This document shows positions 49,899 to 59,422 of a DNA stretch of 64,000 nucleotides, one piece after another. Position numbers and translations under genes: made by a program. Position 1 is the first letter of the stretch; every line of letters starts with the position of its first letter. The DNA comes from Nocardia sp. NBC_00416 (GTDB lineage: Bacteria; Actinomycetota; Actinomycetes; Mycobacteriales; Mycobacteriaceae), in the NCBI RefSeq assembly GCF_036032445.1, contig NZ_CP107932.1, forward strand, positions 4,900,501-4,964,500, given 5' to 3'. The notes below the pieces were generated by a model, which ran no database searches, was not told the origin of the DNA, and saw only the letters and a list, made by a program, of their open reading frames with translations.

Positions 49899-51047
49899 TT
49901 GATCGACCCGAATTCACGGGTGGGCAGAGCCCGGACCAGGAGCACCGAACGGATTCGGCGATCCTGGAAACGTCTGCGCCTCTCGGCAGTCCCGATTCTG
50001 CAGTGTTCGCTCGCCGCGGCACTGGCTTGGTTCCTGGCCAAGGACATCGTCGGCCACGCGCTGCCGTTCTTCGCGCCGACCGCCGCGGTGGTCTCGATCG
50101 GCACGGCGTTCGGGGCACGGCTGCGACGTTCCCTGGAATTGGTGGTCGGGGTCGCGGTCGGCATCGGCGTCGGCGACCTGTTCATCTCGCAGGTGGGTAC
50201 CGGGGTCTGGCAGATCGCCCTGGTGGTGGCCGTGGCGATGGCGCTGGCGGTCTTCCTCGACGGCGGACCCGTCATCGGGATCCAGGCCTCCGGCTCGGCC
50301 GTGCTGGTCGCCACCCTGATGCCGCCGGACACCGGCGCCGGCCCGTCCCGGATGGTCGACGCGCTGATCGGGGGCCTGGTCGGGGTCGTGGTGGTCGCCG
50401 CGGTTCCGTTGCATCCGGTACGCCGGGCCCGGGAGCAGGCCGCCGCCATCCTGGGCGTGATGGCGAAATCGCTCACCGAAGGCGCGCACGGCCTGCTGGA
50501 GCAGGACCCGGGCAAGGTTCATGCCGCGCTCACCGCGGTCCGCGCTACCCAGCAGCAGTTGGATTCGCTGCGCAAAACCCTCGAGGGCGGCCGGGAGGTG
50601 AGCCGGATATCGCCGATGTACTGGAATTCGCGGGGGCGCCTGGAGCGATTGCGCGCCGCGGCGGATCCGCTGGACAATGCGGTCCGCAACACACGGGTCC
50701 TGCTGCGCCGTTCGCTGACCCTGGTGCGCGATGACGAGATCCTCAATCCCGGCCTGATCGACGAGGTGGAGCAGTTGGCCGCGGCGGTCGATGTGGTCCG
50801 GCGCATGGTGCTCACCGATCCGGGCGAACAACCCGACCGCGCCGAGGCCGCCCGGGTGTTGCGGTCGGTGGCGAAACAGGCGCGACCGGACCTGGTTGCG
50901 GGGGCCGGTCTGTCGTCGCTGGTGGTTTTCGCGCAGATCCGATCCACGCTGGTAGATCTGATGCAGGTATGCGGAGTGCAGCGGGTGTCCGCGCTGGCCC
51001 TGCTGCCGCCGACCGTTCCCAATCCCTATGTGATGCCGCAGAAGTGA
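49899..51047 (+). CDS. FUSC/aromatic-acid-exporter-like membrane protein
   Basis: 382-aa protein with about six N-terminal transmembrane helices (residues 30-175, including SIGTAFGARLRRSLELVVGVAVGIGVG, the FUSC hallmark) and a long cytosolic helical C-terminal half (about 180-382). The FUSC family includes fusaric-acid and aromatic-acid exporters. The start at TTG 49899 is tentative. Probably co-transcribed with the DUF3151 gene. Confidence 0.85.
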   Translation: MIDPNSRVGRARTRSTERIRRSWKRLRLSAVPILQCSLAAALAWFLAKDIVGHALPFFAPTAAVVSIGTAFGARLRRSLELVVGVAVGIGVGDLFISQVGTGVWQIALVVAVAMALAVFLDGGPVIGIQASGSAVLVATLMPPDTGAGPSRMVDALIGGLVGVVVVAAVPLHPVRRAREQAAAILGVMAKSLTEGAHGLLEQDPGKVHAALTAVRATQQQLDSLRKTLEGGREVSRISPMYWNSRGRLERLRAAADPLDNAVRNTRVLLRRSLTLVRDDEILNPGLIDEVEQLAAAVDVVRRMVLTDPGEQPDRAEAARVLRSVAKQARPDLVAGAGLSSLVVFAQIRSTLVDLMQVCGVQRVSALALLPPTVPNPYVMPQK

Positions 51048-51220
51048 GCATTTCCCCGTCACTTCTCCACTCTGGTGCGGCAATTGTTCGCTACCGGGTT
51101 GCCGGACATCCCGGAATACGCGGATGCGAGGCGGGACGGATCCATCCCACGGCGATCGCCGATATTCGAGTAGCCGACTACTCGTGCTCTCACGCCCGGA
51201 CTCCACTAATGTGAAACATG

Positions 51221-51247
51221 ACCGAACCGGCCTACCGCCGGTTCGGT
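51221..51247. terminator. 11-bp hairpin in the FUSC-M50 gap
   Basis: ACCGAACCGGC and GCCGGTTCGGT (51221-51231, 51237-51247) with a five-base loop, within the 344-base gap 51048-51391 between convergent genes. The remaining sequence is GC-rich without a convincing gene. Confidence 0.7.
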
Positions 51248-51391
51248 GGGACCCCTCCCGTGCGCCGCGTCGCCGACGGACGGCGCGTCAGCGCCGAAAG
51301 TTTCGGATACCCGGACGCCGGCCCGGGCGGGGAATCCGGGCCCGTCCGGCCGGCGCCGCGCCGGGCGGGCCCTCTCGGACAACCCGAGCTG

Positions 51392-52165
51392 CTACGCCCA
51401 GAACCTGGTCAGATACCCGCCGTAGCGTGACCACTGCTCCGATACCCCGGACAGGTCGTAGAGGGCGTACACGGCATCGAAGAACACCTGGTTGATCGTC
51501 GGCGTGAACAGCAAGGCGAACAGGATCAGCATCCCGAACGGTTTGAACTGCTCGAGACCCCGCCGGGTCTGGTAACTCAGCGACGGTTCCACCACCCCGT
51601 ACCCGTCCAGGCCGGGGATCGGCAGCAAATTCAGCACCGTCGCCGTCACCTGGAGGAACGCCAGGAAACTCAGACCGAACCAGAAGGCCGGATGCTCCTG
51701 CGAACTGCCGAACAAGCGCACGACCAGCAACAGCACCACCGCGCAGACCGCATTGACGGCCGGGCCCGCGACACTGATCAACCGCTGTGTCCGGGCGGGC
51801 ACCTGATGGGCGTGCACGTAGACGGCGCCACCCGGCAGCCCGATTCCACCGAGCGCGATGAACACCATGGGCAGCACGATCGACAGCAGCGGATGGCTGT
51901 ATTTGAGGGGATTCAGGGTCAGGTACCCGCGCAACTCGACCTCGCGGTCCCCGGCCCGCCAGGCGATATAGGCGTGGGCGAACTCGTGCAGGCAGAGGCT
52001 GACCACCCAGCCGAAGACCACCAGGATGAAGACCCCGGCCTTGGCCCGGACCGAATCCAGCTCCGCGCTCCAGGCCAGCACCCCGCCGACCACCGCGAGC
52101 GCCACCACGAGCAGGAAGACCGGGCTGGGCCGCACGGCGCCGCGGCGTAACGAGGAGATGCTCAA
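51392..52165 (-). CDS. M50 site-2 protease family membrane metalloprotease
   Basis: 257-aa polytopic protease orthologous by position to Rv0359. The zinc-binding HEFAH motif (SLCLHEFAHAYIAW) lies in a transmembrane helix near residue 60, and the third ligand region is NLLPIPGLDGYG near 185. Rv0359-like enzymes are the compact class of intramembrane proteases with no PDZ domain; substrates are unknown. Its start overlaps the upstream gene's stop (ATGA), so the two are coupled. Confidence 0.92.
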   Translation of the reverse strand: MSISSLRRGAVRPSPVFLLVVALAVVGGVLAWSAELDSVRAKAGVFILVVFGWVVSLCLHEFAHAYIAWRAGDREVELRGYLTLNPLKYSHPLLSIVLPMVFIALGGIGLPGGAVYVHAHQVPARTQRLISVAGPAVNAVCAVVLLLVVRLFGSSQEHPAFWFGLSFLAFLQVTATVLNLLPIPGLDGYGVVEPSLSYQTRRGLEQFKPFGMLILFALLFTPTINQVFFDAVYALYDLSGVSEQWSRYGGYLTRFWA

Positions 52166-52851
52166 CGGACCAGCAGCCAGGGTTCGTGATGTCTGTAGAA
52201 AGTCGACCGCGGCACCGTCCGATCGCTCTGCACACCGTCGCGGTTGACGACCGCTCCCGGGGTGCCGAGCTGGGCGGCCCGTCCGGCGGTCCAGCGACGG
52301 CGGCGGAACCGGCGCGGAATACTCGCCCGGACCCCCGGTAGTTCCAGAGTCGGGGTCACGAACATCGCCCGGACCGATCCCGAGAACAACCGGGTGTCGT
52401 CCACATAGGCCTCACCGGTGAGATGGGCGCCGTCCGGACCGGTGATCTTGGCTCGGCCCACCAGCACGGTCCCGGTGTCGTCGCGCACCAGCGGCACCTG
52501 TTCGGCGGCGCCCCCTATCGCGCGTTTGGCCGCGGCATTGCCGGTGCCGAGCTCATAGGCCCGCGCCGCATAGGTGTCGTCCAACGGCACATAGCCCACC
52601 TCCACATGCAACCGTTCGGTCCGCATCAAGTGGGTGAGTACCGCGGCCAACGCCGCGTCACCGCCGAGCACGATCAGGCGCGGCAGGCTGTCGGCGGCCA
52701 GCACCGGCAGGATCTCGTCGATCAGGGCGGAGTCCGGAATCGTCTCGGTCTGCGTGGTGGACAGCGCGGCGAGCGCGATGGGTACCGGTGTGTCGGCACA
52801 GCGGAGAACCTGGGTACTCAAACGCCCAACACCCTCCCTCGGACCGGTCAC
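52162..52851 (-). CDS. Rv0358-like conserved protein with GGD motif
   Basis: 229-aa protein coupled by four bases to the M50 protease; the same pair is adjacent to purA in M. tuberculosis. Residues 45-120 contain LPRLIVLGGDAALAAVLTHLMR followed by EVGYVPLDD. This resembles the ATP-binding GGDGT loop of the diacylglycerol-kinase/NAD-kinase fold, but with GGDAA. The C-terminal half is basic (RRFRRRRWTAGRAAQLG). GTG 52851 is taken as start; a TTG ten codons later behind GGGAGG is possible. Function unknown. Confidence 0.78.
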   Translation of the reverse strand: MTGPREGVGRLSTQVLRCADTPVPIALAALSTTQTETIPDSALIDEILPVLAADSLPRLIVLGGDAALAAVLTHLMRTERLHVEVGYVPLDDTYAARAYELGTGNAAAKRAIGGAAEQVPLVRDDTGTVLVGRAKITGPDGAHLTGEAYVDDTRLFSGSVRAMFVTPTLELPGVRASIPRRFRRRRWTAGRAAQLGTPGAVVNRDGVQSDRTVPRSTFYRHHEPWLLVR

Positions 52852-53023
52852 CCACGAGTGTAAAGGGTGGCCCGTGACGACCCGCGCAACGGCCCGGGCA
52901 CGGCGACCGTTCCCGGGCCGCCACGCGGGCTCGGCTAGACTGTGCTCCCGGCTTCCTCCTCATTACGGCAGGTAGCTGCAGCACGAGGTGCGTGCTGCGC
53001 GTCGAACCGTAGGAGACACGACC

Positions 53024-54313
53024 ATGCCGGCAATCGTCCTCATCGGCGCCCAGTGGGGTGACGAGGGCAAGGGCAAAGCCACCGATCTACTCGGCGGCCG
53101 CGTGCAGTGGGTAGTGCGGTACCAGGGCGGTAACAATGCCGGCCATACCGTGGTGCTGCCCAACGGCGACAACTTCGCGCTGCACCTCATCCCTTCGGGC
53201 ATCCTGACCCCCGGCGTCAAGAACGTCATCGGCAACGGCGTGGTCGTCGACCCGGGTGTCCTGCTGGACGAGCTCGCCGGGCTCGAGGATCGCGCTGTGG
53301 ACACCTCCGGTCTGCTGCTCTCCGCGGACGCGCATCTGATCATGCCGTACCACGTGGCCATCGATAAGGTCACCGAGCGGTTCCTCGGCAACAACAAGAT
53401 CGGCACGACCGGTCGCGGTATCGGCCCCTGCTACCAGGACAAGGTCGCTCGGGTGGGCGTGCGCGTCGCGGACGTACTGGACGAGAAGATCCTCACCCAG
53501 AAGGTGGAGGCCGCACTCGAGTTCAAGAATCAGGTGCTGGTGAAGATCTACAACCGGCGCGCGCTGGAGCCGCAGCAGGTGGTGGAAGAGGTGCTGACGA
53601 AGGCCGAGCGGTTCAGGCACCGCATCAGCGATACCCGGCTGGAACTGAACCTGGCGCTCGAGCGCGGCGAAACCGTCTTGCTGGAAGGGTCACAGGGCAC
53701 CCTGCTCGACGTCGATCACGGCACCTACCCCTACGTCACCTCGTCGAACCCCACCGCGGGAGGCGCCGCGGTGGGCGCGGGTATCGGACCCAACCAGATC
53801 GGCACCGTGCTCGGCATCCTCAAGTGCTACACGACCCGCGTCGGCTCCGGCCCGTTCCCGACCGAGCTGTTCGACGAATCGGGCGCGTATCTGGCCAAGA
53901 CCGGCGGGGAGGTCGGGGTCACCACCGGCCGGGCCCGGCGCTGCGGCTGGTTCGACGCGGTGATCGCCCGCTACGCCACCCGGGTCAACGGGATCACCGA
54001 CTACTTCCTCACCAAGCTCGATGTGCTGTCCAGCCTGGACCGGGTGCCGATCTGCGTGGCCTACGAGGTCGACGGCGAACGAGTCGAGCAGATGCCGACC
54101 ACACAGACCGGGTTCCATCACGCCAAACCGATCTACGAGGAGATGCCCGGCTGGTGGGAGGACATCTCCGGCGCACGCACCTTCGCGGAGTTGCCCGCCA
54201 ACGCCCAGGCCTATGTGCGGCGGCTGGAAGAGCTCTCGGGCGCCCGGATCTCCTGTATCGGGGTGGGCCCGGGTCGCGACGAGACCATCGTCCGCCACGA
54301 CGTCCTCGGCTGA
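53024..54313 (+). CDS. purA: Adenylosuccinate synthetase
   Basis: 429-aa enzyme joining IMP and aspartate with GTP to form adenylosuccinate, the first committed step to AMP. The P-loop GAQWGDEGKGKATD, GGNNAGHTV, the GTTGRGIGPCYQDK loop and TTGRARRCGWFD near residue 300 are all present. ATG 53024 follows GTAGGAGACACGACC. Stands alone, divergent from the Rv0358-like gene. Confidence 0.97.
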   Translation: MPAIVLIGAQWGDEGKGKATDLLGGRVQWVVRYQGGNNAGHTVVLPNGDNFALHLIPSGILTPGVKNVIGNGVVVDPGVLLDELAGLEDRAVDTSGLLLSADAHLIMPYHVAIDKVTERFLGNNKIGTTGRGIGPCYQDKVARVGVRVADVLDEKILTQKVEAALEFKNQVLVKIYNRRALEPQQVVEEVLTKAERFRHRISDTRLELNLALERGETVLLEGSQGTLLDVDHGTYPYVTSSNPTAGGAAVGAGIGPNQIGTVLGILKCYTTRVGSGPFPTELFDESGAYLAKTGGEVGVTTGRARRCGWFDAVIARYATRVNGITDYFLTKLDVLSSLDRVPICVAYEVDGERVEQMPTTQTGFHHAKPIYEEMPGWWEDISGARTFAELPANAQAYVRRLEELSGARISCIGVGPGRDETIVRHDVLG

Positions 54314-54325
54314 GCGCCGGGCAGT

Positions 54326-55441
54326 TCAGCGGACCGCTTGGAACCCCAGCACCGTGCCGCCGATCCGGATCGAATCGCCGTCGGCCAGCAGCGCGGTATC
54401 GATGGGCTGTTCGTTGACGAAGACCCCGTTCGCCGAATCCAGGTCCTCGATCAGGAGCCCGGCCCGGCCCAGCTTGATCTGGGCGTGATAGCGGCTGGCC
54501 TTCGGATCGTCGAGGATCAGATCGTTGTCGGTCATCCGGCCGATCCGGAAACCGCCGTGGGCGACCAGCACCGTCCGCCCGTCCGGTAGCCGCAGCTGCC
54601 CGCTGCGCACGGTGCGCGGTACCTCGGTGACCGTATCGGTCATCGCCGCGGCCATCCGCTCCACACTCTTCAATTCGACGGTGCTGAGCGGTTCCTGCCG
54701 CAGCACCCGCCGTTCCAGCTCGACCAGTGCGGGACCGGGGTCGATACCGAGTTCCTCGGCCAGCACCGCGCGCACCCGCCGGCACGCCTCCAGCGCGTCG
54801 GCGTGCCGTTCGCAGAGGTAGAGCGCGGTGATGAGCTGCCCCCACAGCGGCTCCCGGAGCGGATGCTCGTTGGTCAGCGCGACCAGTTCCCCGATCACCG
54901 CGACGGAACGTCCGCAGGCGATCTCCGCGTCGAAACGCGCCGAGACCGCCAGCAGGCGTTCCTCTTCCATCGCGGTGGCGAAACCGTCCGCGAATCCGAG
55001 TCCCGCCAGGTCCGACAGTGCCCGGCCGTTCCATTCGCGCAGCGCGGTGGAGAACAGCCGGGAGGCGGACGCGTGATCGCCCGCGGCGGTGGCCCGGCTA
55101 CCCGCGTCCCGGGCGGCCTCGAACCGGCCGAGATCACACGCGTCGTCGGCGATCTCGAGCCGATAGCCCGACGACTCGGTGCGCAGCACACCGGCCGGGT
55201 CGACGCCCGAATTACGCAGCGCCTTACGGATATTGGAAACGAAAACCTGGAGGCTGGCCGCGTAGGCGTCGGGCGGCTCCTCGTTCCAGACCATATCGGC
55301 CAGGGTGGACGAGGCCACCGCCCGGCGCCGGTTCACCGCGAGCGCGGCCAGCAGCGCCCGGGGTTTGGGCCCGCCGACCGGCACCGGCTCATCACCGACC
55401 AGTAATCGCACGGGCCCCAGCACACGGAGATCGAGGGTCAT
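54326..55441 (-). CDS. EmbR-like regulator (OmpR-type DBD, BTAD, FHA)
   Basis: 371-aa SARP-architecture regulator. A winged-helix DNA-binding domain (1-95, GPKPRALLAALAVNRRRAV), the bacterial transcriptional activation domain (about 100-245) and a C-terminal FHA domain with GRMTDNDLILDD, SRYHAQIKL and DLDSANGVFVN make the three parts. Order and length match EmbR, which in mycobacteria is phosphorylated by PknH and activates arabinosyltransferase genes. No kinase gene is adjacent here. Convergent with purA. Confidence 0.9.
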   Translation of the reverse strand: MTLDLRVLGPVRLLVGDEPVPVGGPKPRALLAALAVNRRRAVASSTLADMVWNEEPPDAYAASLQVFVSNIRKALRNSGVDPAGVLRTESSGYRLEIADDACDLGRFEAARDAGSRATAAGDHASASRLFSTALREWNGRALSDLAGLGFADGFATAMEEERLLAVSARFDAEIACGRSVAVIGELVALTNEHPLREPLWGQLITALYLCERHADALEACRRVRAVLAEELGIDPGPALVELERRVLRQEPLSTVELKSVERMAAAMTDTVTEVPRTVRSGQLRLPDGRTVLVAHGGFRIGRMTDNDLILDDPKASRYHAQIKLGRAGLLIEDLDSANGVFVNEQPIDTALLADGDSIRIGGTVLGFQAVR

Positions 55442-55465
55442 CTGGCTGCGGGTCTCGGGAACAGG

Positions 55466-56500
55466 TCAGGCACTGATGGAGCGCCCTGCGGACTTCAGGT
55501 CCGCACACGCCTGCAGCACCCGCTGGGCCATCGACAGCTCGGCCTTCTTCAGGTAGCTGCGCGGATCGTAGGCCTTCTTGTTGCCGACCTCGCCGTCGAT
55601 CTTGAGCACACCGTCGTAATTGCTGAACATATGGGCGGCGATCGGGCGGGTGAACGCGTACTGGGTGTCGGTGTCGACGTTCATCTTCACCACGCCGTAG
55701 CGCAGCGAATCCTCGATCTCCGACTTCAGCGAGCCCGAACCACCGTGGAACACGAAGTCGAACGGCTGCGCGTCATTGGCCAGGGCCAACTTGGCCGCGG
55801 CCACCCGCTGCCCTTCGGCCAGCACCTCGGGCTTGAGCACCACATTGCCCGGCTTGTACACACCGTGCACATTGCCGAACGTCGCGGCGAGCAGGTACTT
55901 GCCCTTCTCGCCGGCGCCGAGCGCGTCGATGGTCTTCTCGAAATCGGCGGGCGAGGTGTAGAGCTTGTCGTTGATCTCGGCCTCGACACCGTCTTCTTCG
56001 CCGCCGACGACTCCGATCTCGACCTCGAGGATGATCTTGGCGGAGCTGGCGGCGGCGAGCAGATCCTGCGCGATCGACAGGTTCTCGTCGATCGGAACAG
56101 CCGAACCGTCCCACATATGCGACTGGAACAGCGGATTCTGTCCCGCGTTCACCCGCTCCTGCGAGATGGCCAGCAGCGGGCGGACGAACCCGTCGAGTTT
56201 GTCCTTGGGGCAGTGGTCGGTGTGCAGCGCGATGGTGACGTCGTACTTCGCAGCCACCACGTGCGCGAACTCGGCCAGCGCGACGGACCCGGTCACCATA
56301 TCCTTCACACCCTGGCCGGAACCGAACTCCGCGCCGCCGGTGGAGAACTGGATGATCCCGTCACTGCCGGCCTCGGCGAACCCCTTGATCGCCGCGTTGA
56401 TCGTCTCCGACGATGTGCAGTTGATGGCCGGGAAGGCAAAAGAGTTCGCCTTGGCCTGACCGAGCATCTCGGCGTAGACCTCCGGAGTCGCGATCGGCAC
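55466..56500 (-). CDS. fba: Class II fructose-bisphosphate aldolase
   Basis: 344-aa zinc aldolase, identical in length to M. tuberculosis Fba (Rv0363c). Catalytic and zinc residues lie in ALHTDHCPKDKLDG, EVEIGVVGGEEDGV, FGNVHGVYKPGNV and FVFHGGSGSLKSEIEDSL. It cleaves or forms fructose 1,6-bisphosphate in glycolysis and gluconeogenesis. The GTG start at 56500 follows GGAGG at the right distance; the open frame extends 17 codons further. Confidence 0.97.
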   Translation of the reverse strand: MPIATPEVYAEMLGQAKANSFAFPAINCTSSETINAAIKGFAEAGSDGIIQFSTGGAEFGSGQGVKDMVTGSVALAEFAHVVAAKYDVTIALHTDHCPKDKLDGFVRPLLAISQERVNAGQNPLFQSHMWDGSAVPIDENLSIAQDLLAAASSAKIILEVEIGVVGGEEDGVEAEINDKLYTSPADFEKTIDALGAGEKGKYLLAATFGNVHGVYKPGNVVLKPEVLAEGQRVAAAKLALANDAQPFDFVFHGGSGSLKSEIEDSLRYGVVKMNVDTDTQYAFTRPIAAHMFSNYDGVLKIDGEVGNKKAYDPRSYLKKAELSMAQRVLQACADLKSAGRSISA

Positions 56501-56644
56501 TGTGAAGACCTCCGTGTTGTGCGGCAGAAGTGGGATTGTCTGTTTCTGCACATACCCTAAGGCAGGCAGGTTTCATCCGGTATAAGGGGATTGTTTGCGC
56601 CGCCGCACCCTGCGGACGCCGATGTAACCGGTACTGTGGGCCGG

Positions 56645-57454
56645 GTGATTGCGCTGGCAGCTACCGACGCGGTGACGAGCAATCTGGCTCTGACCGAACT
56701 GCTCGACCCGATGCACCTGTTGACCGAGACCTGGCTGAAGAACGCGGTGCTACCGGCCATCCTGGTGATCGTCTTCATCGAGACCGGCCTGCTGTTCCCC
56801 CTGTTGCCCGGCGATTCGCTGCTGTTCACCGGCGGCCTGCTGGCGGCGCAGCCCAACCCGCCGGTATCGATCTGGGTTCTCCTCCCGGCCGTCGCGTTCA
56901 TCGCTTTCGCCGGTGACCAGTGCGGATACTGGATCGGCCGGGCCCTCGGTCCGGCGCTCTTCCACAAGGAGGACACCCGCTTCTTCAAGAAGAGCTACAT
57001 CACCGAAACACACGAATTCTTCGAGAAGCACGGCCCCAAGACGATCATCTTGGCCCGATTCGTCCCGATCGTCCGTACTTTCATGCCGGTTCTCGCCGGG
57101 GTTTCCAAGATGAGCTACCAGCGTTACGTCGCCTTCGATATCGTCGGCGCGATCGCCTGGGGCGGCGGTGTGACGATCCTCGGATACTTCCTGGGCAATG
57201 TGGCGTTCATCCGCGACCACGTCGAGGCGATCTTCCTGCTCATCGTGTTCATCTCGATCCTGCCGGGGATCTCCGCGATCGCGAAGCGGCTGCTCGGCCG
57301 CAAAGCGGTCGCGGAGCCCGCCGGGAACGGCGCTCTGGCCTCCACCGCGGAGCTTCCGGCCGTCGATACGCACGGGCAGGTCACCAGCACCATGCCCCTC
57401 CCTGCGGTGCCCAACAACGGCAGGGTCGGCACTAACGAGACTTCCGTACGGTAA
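56645..57454 (+). CDS. DedA family membrane protein 1
   Basis: 269-aa DedA protein (Rv0364-like). The reentrant motif ETGLLFPLLPGDSLLFTGG and the second conserved segment ARFVPIVRTFMPVLAGVSKM, each with key acidic or Arg residues, are typical. The C-terminal tail (about 210-269) is hydrophilic. DedA proteins are implicated in undecaprenyl- or phospholipid scrambling and envelope fitness. The start is uncertain: GTG 56645 is favoured; TTG 56591 would add 18 residues. Its stop directly abuts the second DedA gene. Confidence 0.9.
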   Translation: MIALAATDAVTSNLALTELLDPMHLLTETWLKNAVLPAILVIVFIETGLLFPLLPGDSLLFTGGLLAAQPNPPVSIWVLLPAVAFIAFAGDQCGYWIGRALGPALFHKEDTRFFKKSYITETHEFFEKHGPKTIILARFVPIVRTFMPVLAGVSKMSYQRYVAFDIVGAIAWGGGVTILGYFLGNVAFIRDHVEAIFLLIVFISILPGISAIAKRLLGRKAVAEPAGNGALASTAELPAVDTHGQVTSTMPLPAVPNNGRVGTNETSVR

Positions 57455-58291
57455 GTGGTGACCGTCCAGGCCCTGCCCCATGCGATGGGCAGCTTCGAAC
57501 CCCTGATCTCCGCCGGGCCGGCGCTCGTCTGGACAGTGGTGCTGACCTTCGTCTTCCTGGAATGCGCCTTCATTCTCGGACTGTTCCTGCCCGGCGATTC
57601 GATGCTGCTCACAGCGGGAGTCGTGATGGCCTCGCACGCCACCGGCGAAACCCAGGTGTGGCTGCTCGCGGTGGGCGCCATGGTCGCCGCCGTCGCCGGC
57701 AACCAAGTCGGTTACATGGTCGGGCGACGTACCGGGCACAAGATCGTCGCCCGGCAGAACGGGCGCTATATCAACACCCGAAATCTGACGCGCGTGGCCG
57801 ATCTGCTGCAACGGCACGGGTTCGCGGCGGTACTGATCGCCCGATGGATTCCGTGGGTGCGCACCCTCTGCCCGATGGTGGCCGGAGCCGCCGAGATGGA
57901 TCACCGCCGCTACACCGCCGCCAGTACCCTGGGGGCGATCATCTGGGCTCCGGTACTGCTGCTGATGGGGTACTACGCGGGCGGCTTCATCCAGCGGATC
58001 TCCTGGCTGATGCCCATTGTGATCGGGTCGCTGGTGTTCTGCCTGATCGTGGGCACGATCATCGGTATCCGGCAGTACCGGCACGAGATGGCACAGCCGG
58101 AAGAGGATTTCGATCTGGATTCGGCGCCCGCCGCCGACGCCGATACGATGCCGCTGCCCGGACTCCGGCGAGCCGCCCATGAGCCGGGACGGCATCTCGG
58201 CAACGGCCGGGAACGATGCGATCTACAGTCCGGCCGCGGTGACCATATGGGCGGCTTCCATGAGCATCCAACCCGACAGTTGTACCGATAG
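57455..58291 (+). CDS. DedA family membrane protein 2
   Basis: 278-aa DedA paralogue starting at the base after the first gene's stop. Motifs: FLECAFILGLFLPGDSMLLTAG and ARWIPWVRTLCPMVAGAAEM. About five hydrophobic segments lie before residue 205. The final ~45 residues (RRAAHEPGRHLGNGRERCDLQ...) are read antisense to the end of the GH76 gene, overlapping by 69 bases. Two adjacent DedA genes may form a heteromeric pair, by analogy only. Confidence 0.88.
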   Translation: MVTVQALPHAMGSFEPLISAGPALVWTVVLTFVFLECAFILGLFLPGDSMLLTAGVVMASHATGETQVWLLAVGAMVAAVAGNQVGYMVGRRTGHKIVARQNGRYINTRNLTRVADLLQRHGFAAVLIARWIPWVRTLCPMVAGAAEMDHRRYTAASTLGAIIWAPVLLLMGYYAGGFIQRISWLMPIVIGSLVFCLIVGTIIGIRQYRHEMAQPEEDFDLDSAPAADADTMPLPGLRRAAHEPGRHLGNGRERCDLQSGRGDHMGGFHEHPTRQLYR

Positions 58292-59422
58292 GTCACGTTC
58301 GGGCACTTTCGACGAGCTCACCGCGCCGTTCGTGGTGAGCCCGCCGGCGCCCCTGCTACCGCTGGGCAGCTGAGCCGATACCGACCAGTCGTGGCCGAAC
58401 AGCGGTTCGCCCTCGACATCGAGCCGGTTCCGCCACGCCGCGGCCGCCGATTCCTTGACGATCCGAGCGGCCGTGCGCCGGTCGGCGACCTGCTCGTGCT
58501 CTTCACCGGGCAGCATGAGCGCGACCTGCGCGAGATAGCGGATGAGGATTCCGTTGAACAGTCCGCCGTCACCGCCGGACCCGCCGCGCACCACCGCCTC
58601 GGTGGTCAGCTGGTCTTCCACAGCGTCCAGCAGGCGGTGCACCCGATCCAGGTGGCCGGGATCGCCGGTGTGCACCGCGAGTTCGGTCTCCAAGCCCAGC
58701 ACGACACCCTGGCAGTAGCTGTAGATCGGACGTTCCAGGTCACCGGCGGGGAGATGGATACCGTCGAAGATCAGGCCGGTCTCCGGATCACGCAGGGTGG
58801 CATCGATCCAGTCGGCCATATCGGCCGCCCGCTCGTACCGGCCGAGCCGGGCCAGTGCGATACCGGCGGGACCGTTGGCCGGCGCATTGTAGAAATCCGC
58901 CCCGACCCGCCAGGGGATACCGCCGCCGACGTCGGGGTTCCATGCTGTGTACAGCTTCTGTTCCAGCGGCCCCAGGGCGCCGACGGCTTTTCCGTTGTCG
59001 TGGATGCGGGCGGCACGCTCCAGGGCGATGGCCAGCCAGGCCATATCGTCGTAGTAGCGGTTGGTCCAGCCGCTGAGATTGCGCAGCCGATGCGAACGGA
59101 CCAGACCGGCGACCCGTTTGCGGCGTTCGATGGTCGGCGCCCGGTTCGCGGCGTCGACGGCGCAGTCGATGAGATGGGCCTGCCACCAGTAGTGCCAGGT
59201 CAGGAAGAATCGCTCGCGCCGGATCGAGGGCCAGCCGACCACGCCGAGCGCGGTACCGGGCAATAGCCAGACCGGTCTCAGATGACGCGACAGGATCGCG
59301 GCTTCGGCCCGGTCCGCGCGTTCGGACCAGAGCGACGCGGGGTCGCCCAGCGGCCTGCGCTGTCGCCCGCCCGGGCGCCGGGGCACGTCGAGATCGTCGC
59401 TGGGCGGGGTCATAAAACCCAT
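58223..59422 (-). CDS. GH76 family glycoside hydrolase (alpha-1,6-mannanase-like)
   Basis: About 399-aa (alpha/alpha)6-barrel enzyme orthologous by position to Rv0365c. The GH76 catalytic Asp-Asp pair appears in SGWTNRYYDDMAWLAIAL, with further family stretches WNPDVGGGIPWRVGADFYNAPANGPAGIALARL and YSYCQGVVLGLETEL. No signal peptide is visible, so it may act inside the cell. Its likely substrate is alpha-1,6-mannan or related lipoglycan cores. The start is uncertain between ATG 59422, ATG 59413 and TTG 59455. Confidence 0.88.
   Translation of the reverse strand: MGFMTPPSDDLDVPRRPGGRQRRPLGDPASLWSERADRAEAAILSRHLRPVWLLPGTALGVVGWPSIRRERFFLTWHYWWQAHLIDCAVDAANRAPTIERRKRVAGLVRSHRLRNLSGWTNRYYDDMAWLAIALERAARIHDNGKAVGALGPLEQKLYTAWNPDVGGGIPWRVGADFYNAPANGPAGIALARLGRYERAADMADWIDATLRDPETGLIFDGIHLPAGDLERPIYSYCQGVVLGLETELAVHTGDPGHLDRVHRLLDAVEDQLTTEAVVRGGSGGDGGLFNGILIRYLAQVALMLPGEEHEQVADRRTAARIVKESAAAAWRNRLDVEGEPLFGHDWSVSAQLPSGSRGAGGLTTNGAVSSSKVPERDLSVQLSGWMLMEAAHMVTAAGL

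Noticed and set aside
51218..51430. A 70-codon plus-strand frame in the FUSC-M50 gap
   Set aside because: Its start codon lies at the foot of an 11-bp hairpin, no ribosome-binding site is present, it overlaps the M50 gene end, and the Pro/Gly/Arg composition is that of noncoding GC-rich DNA.
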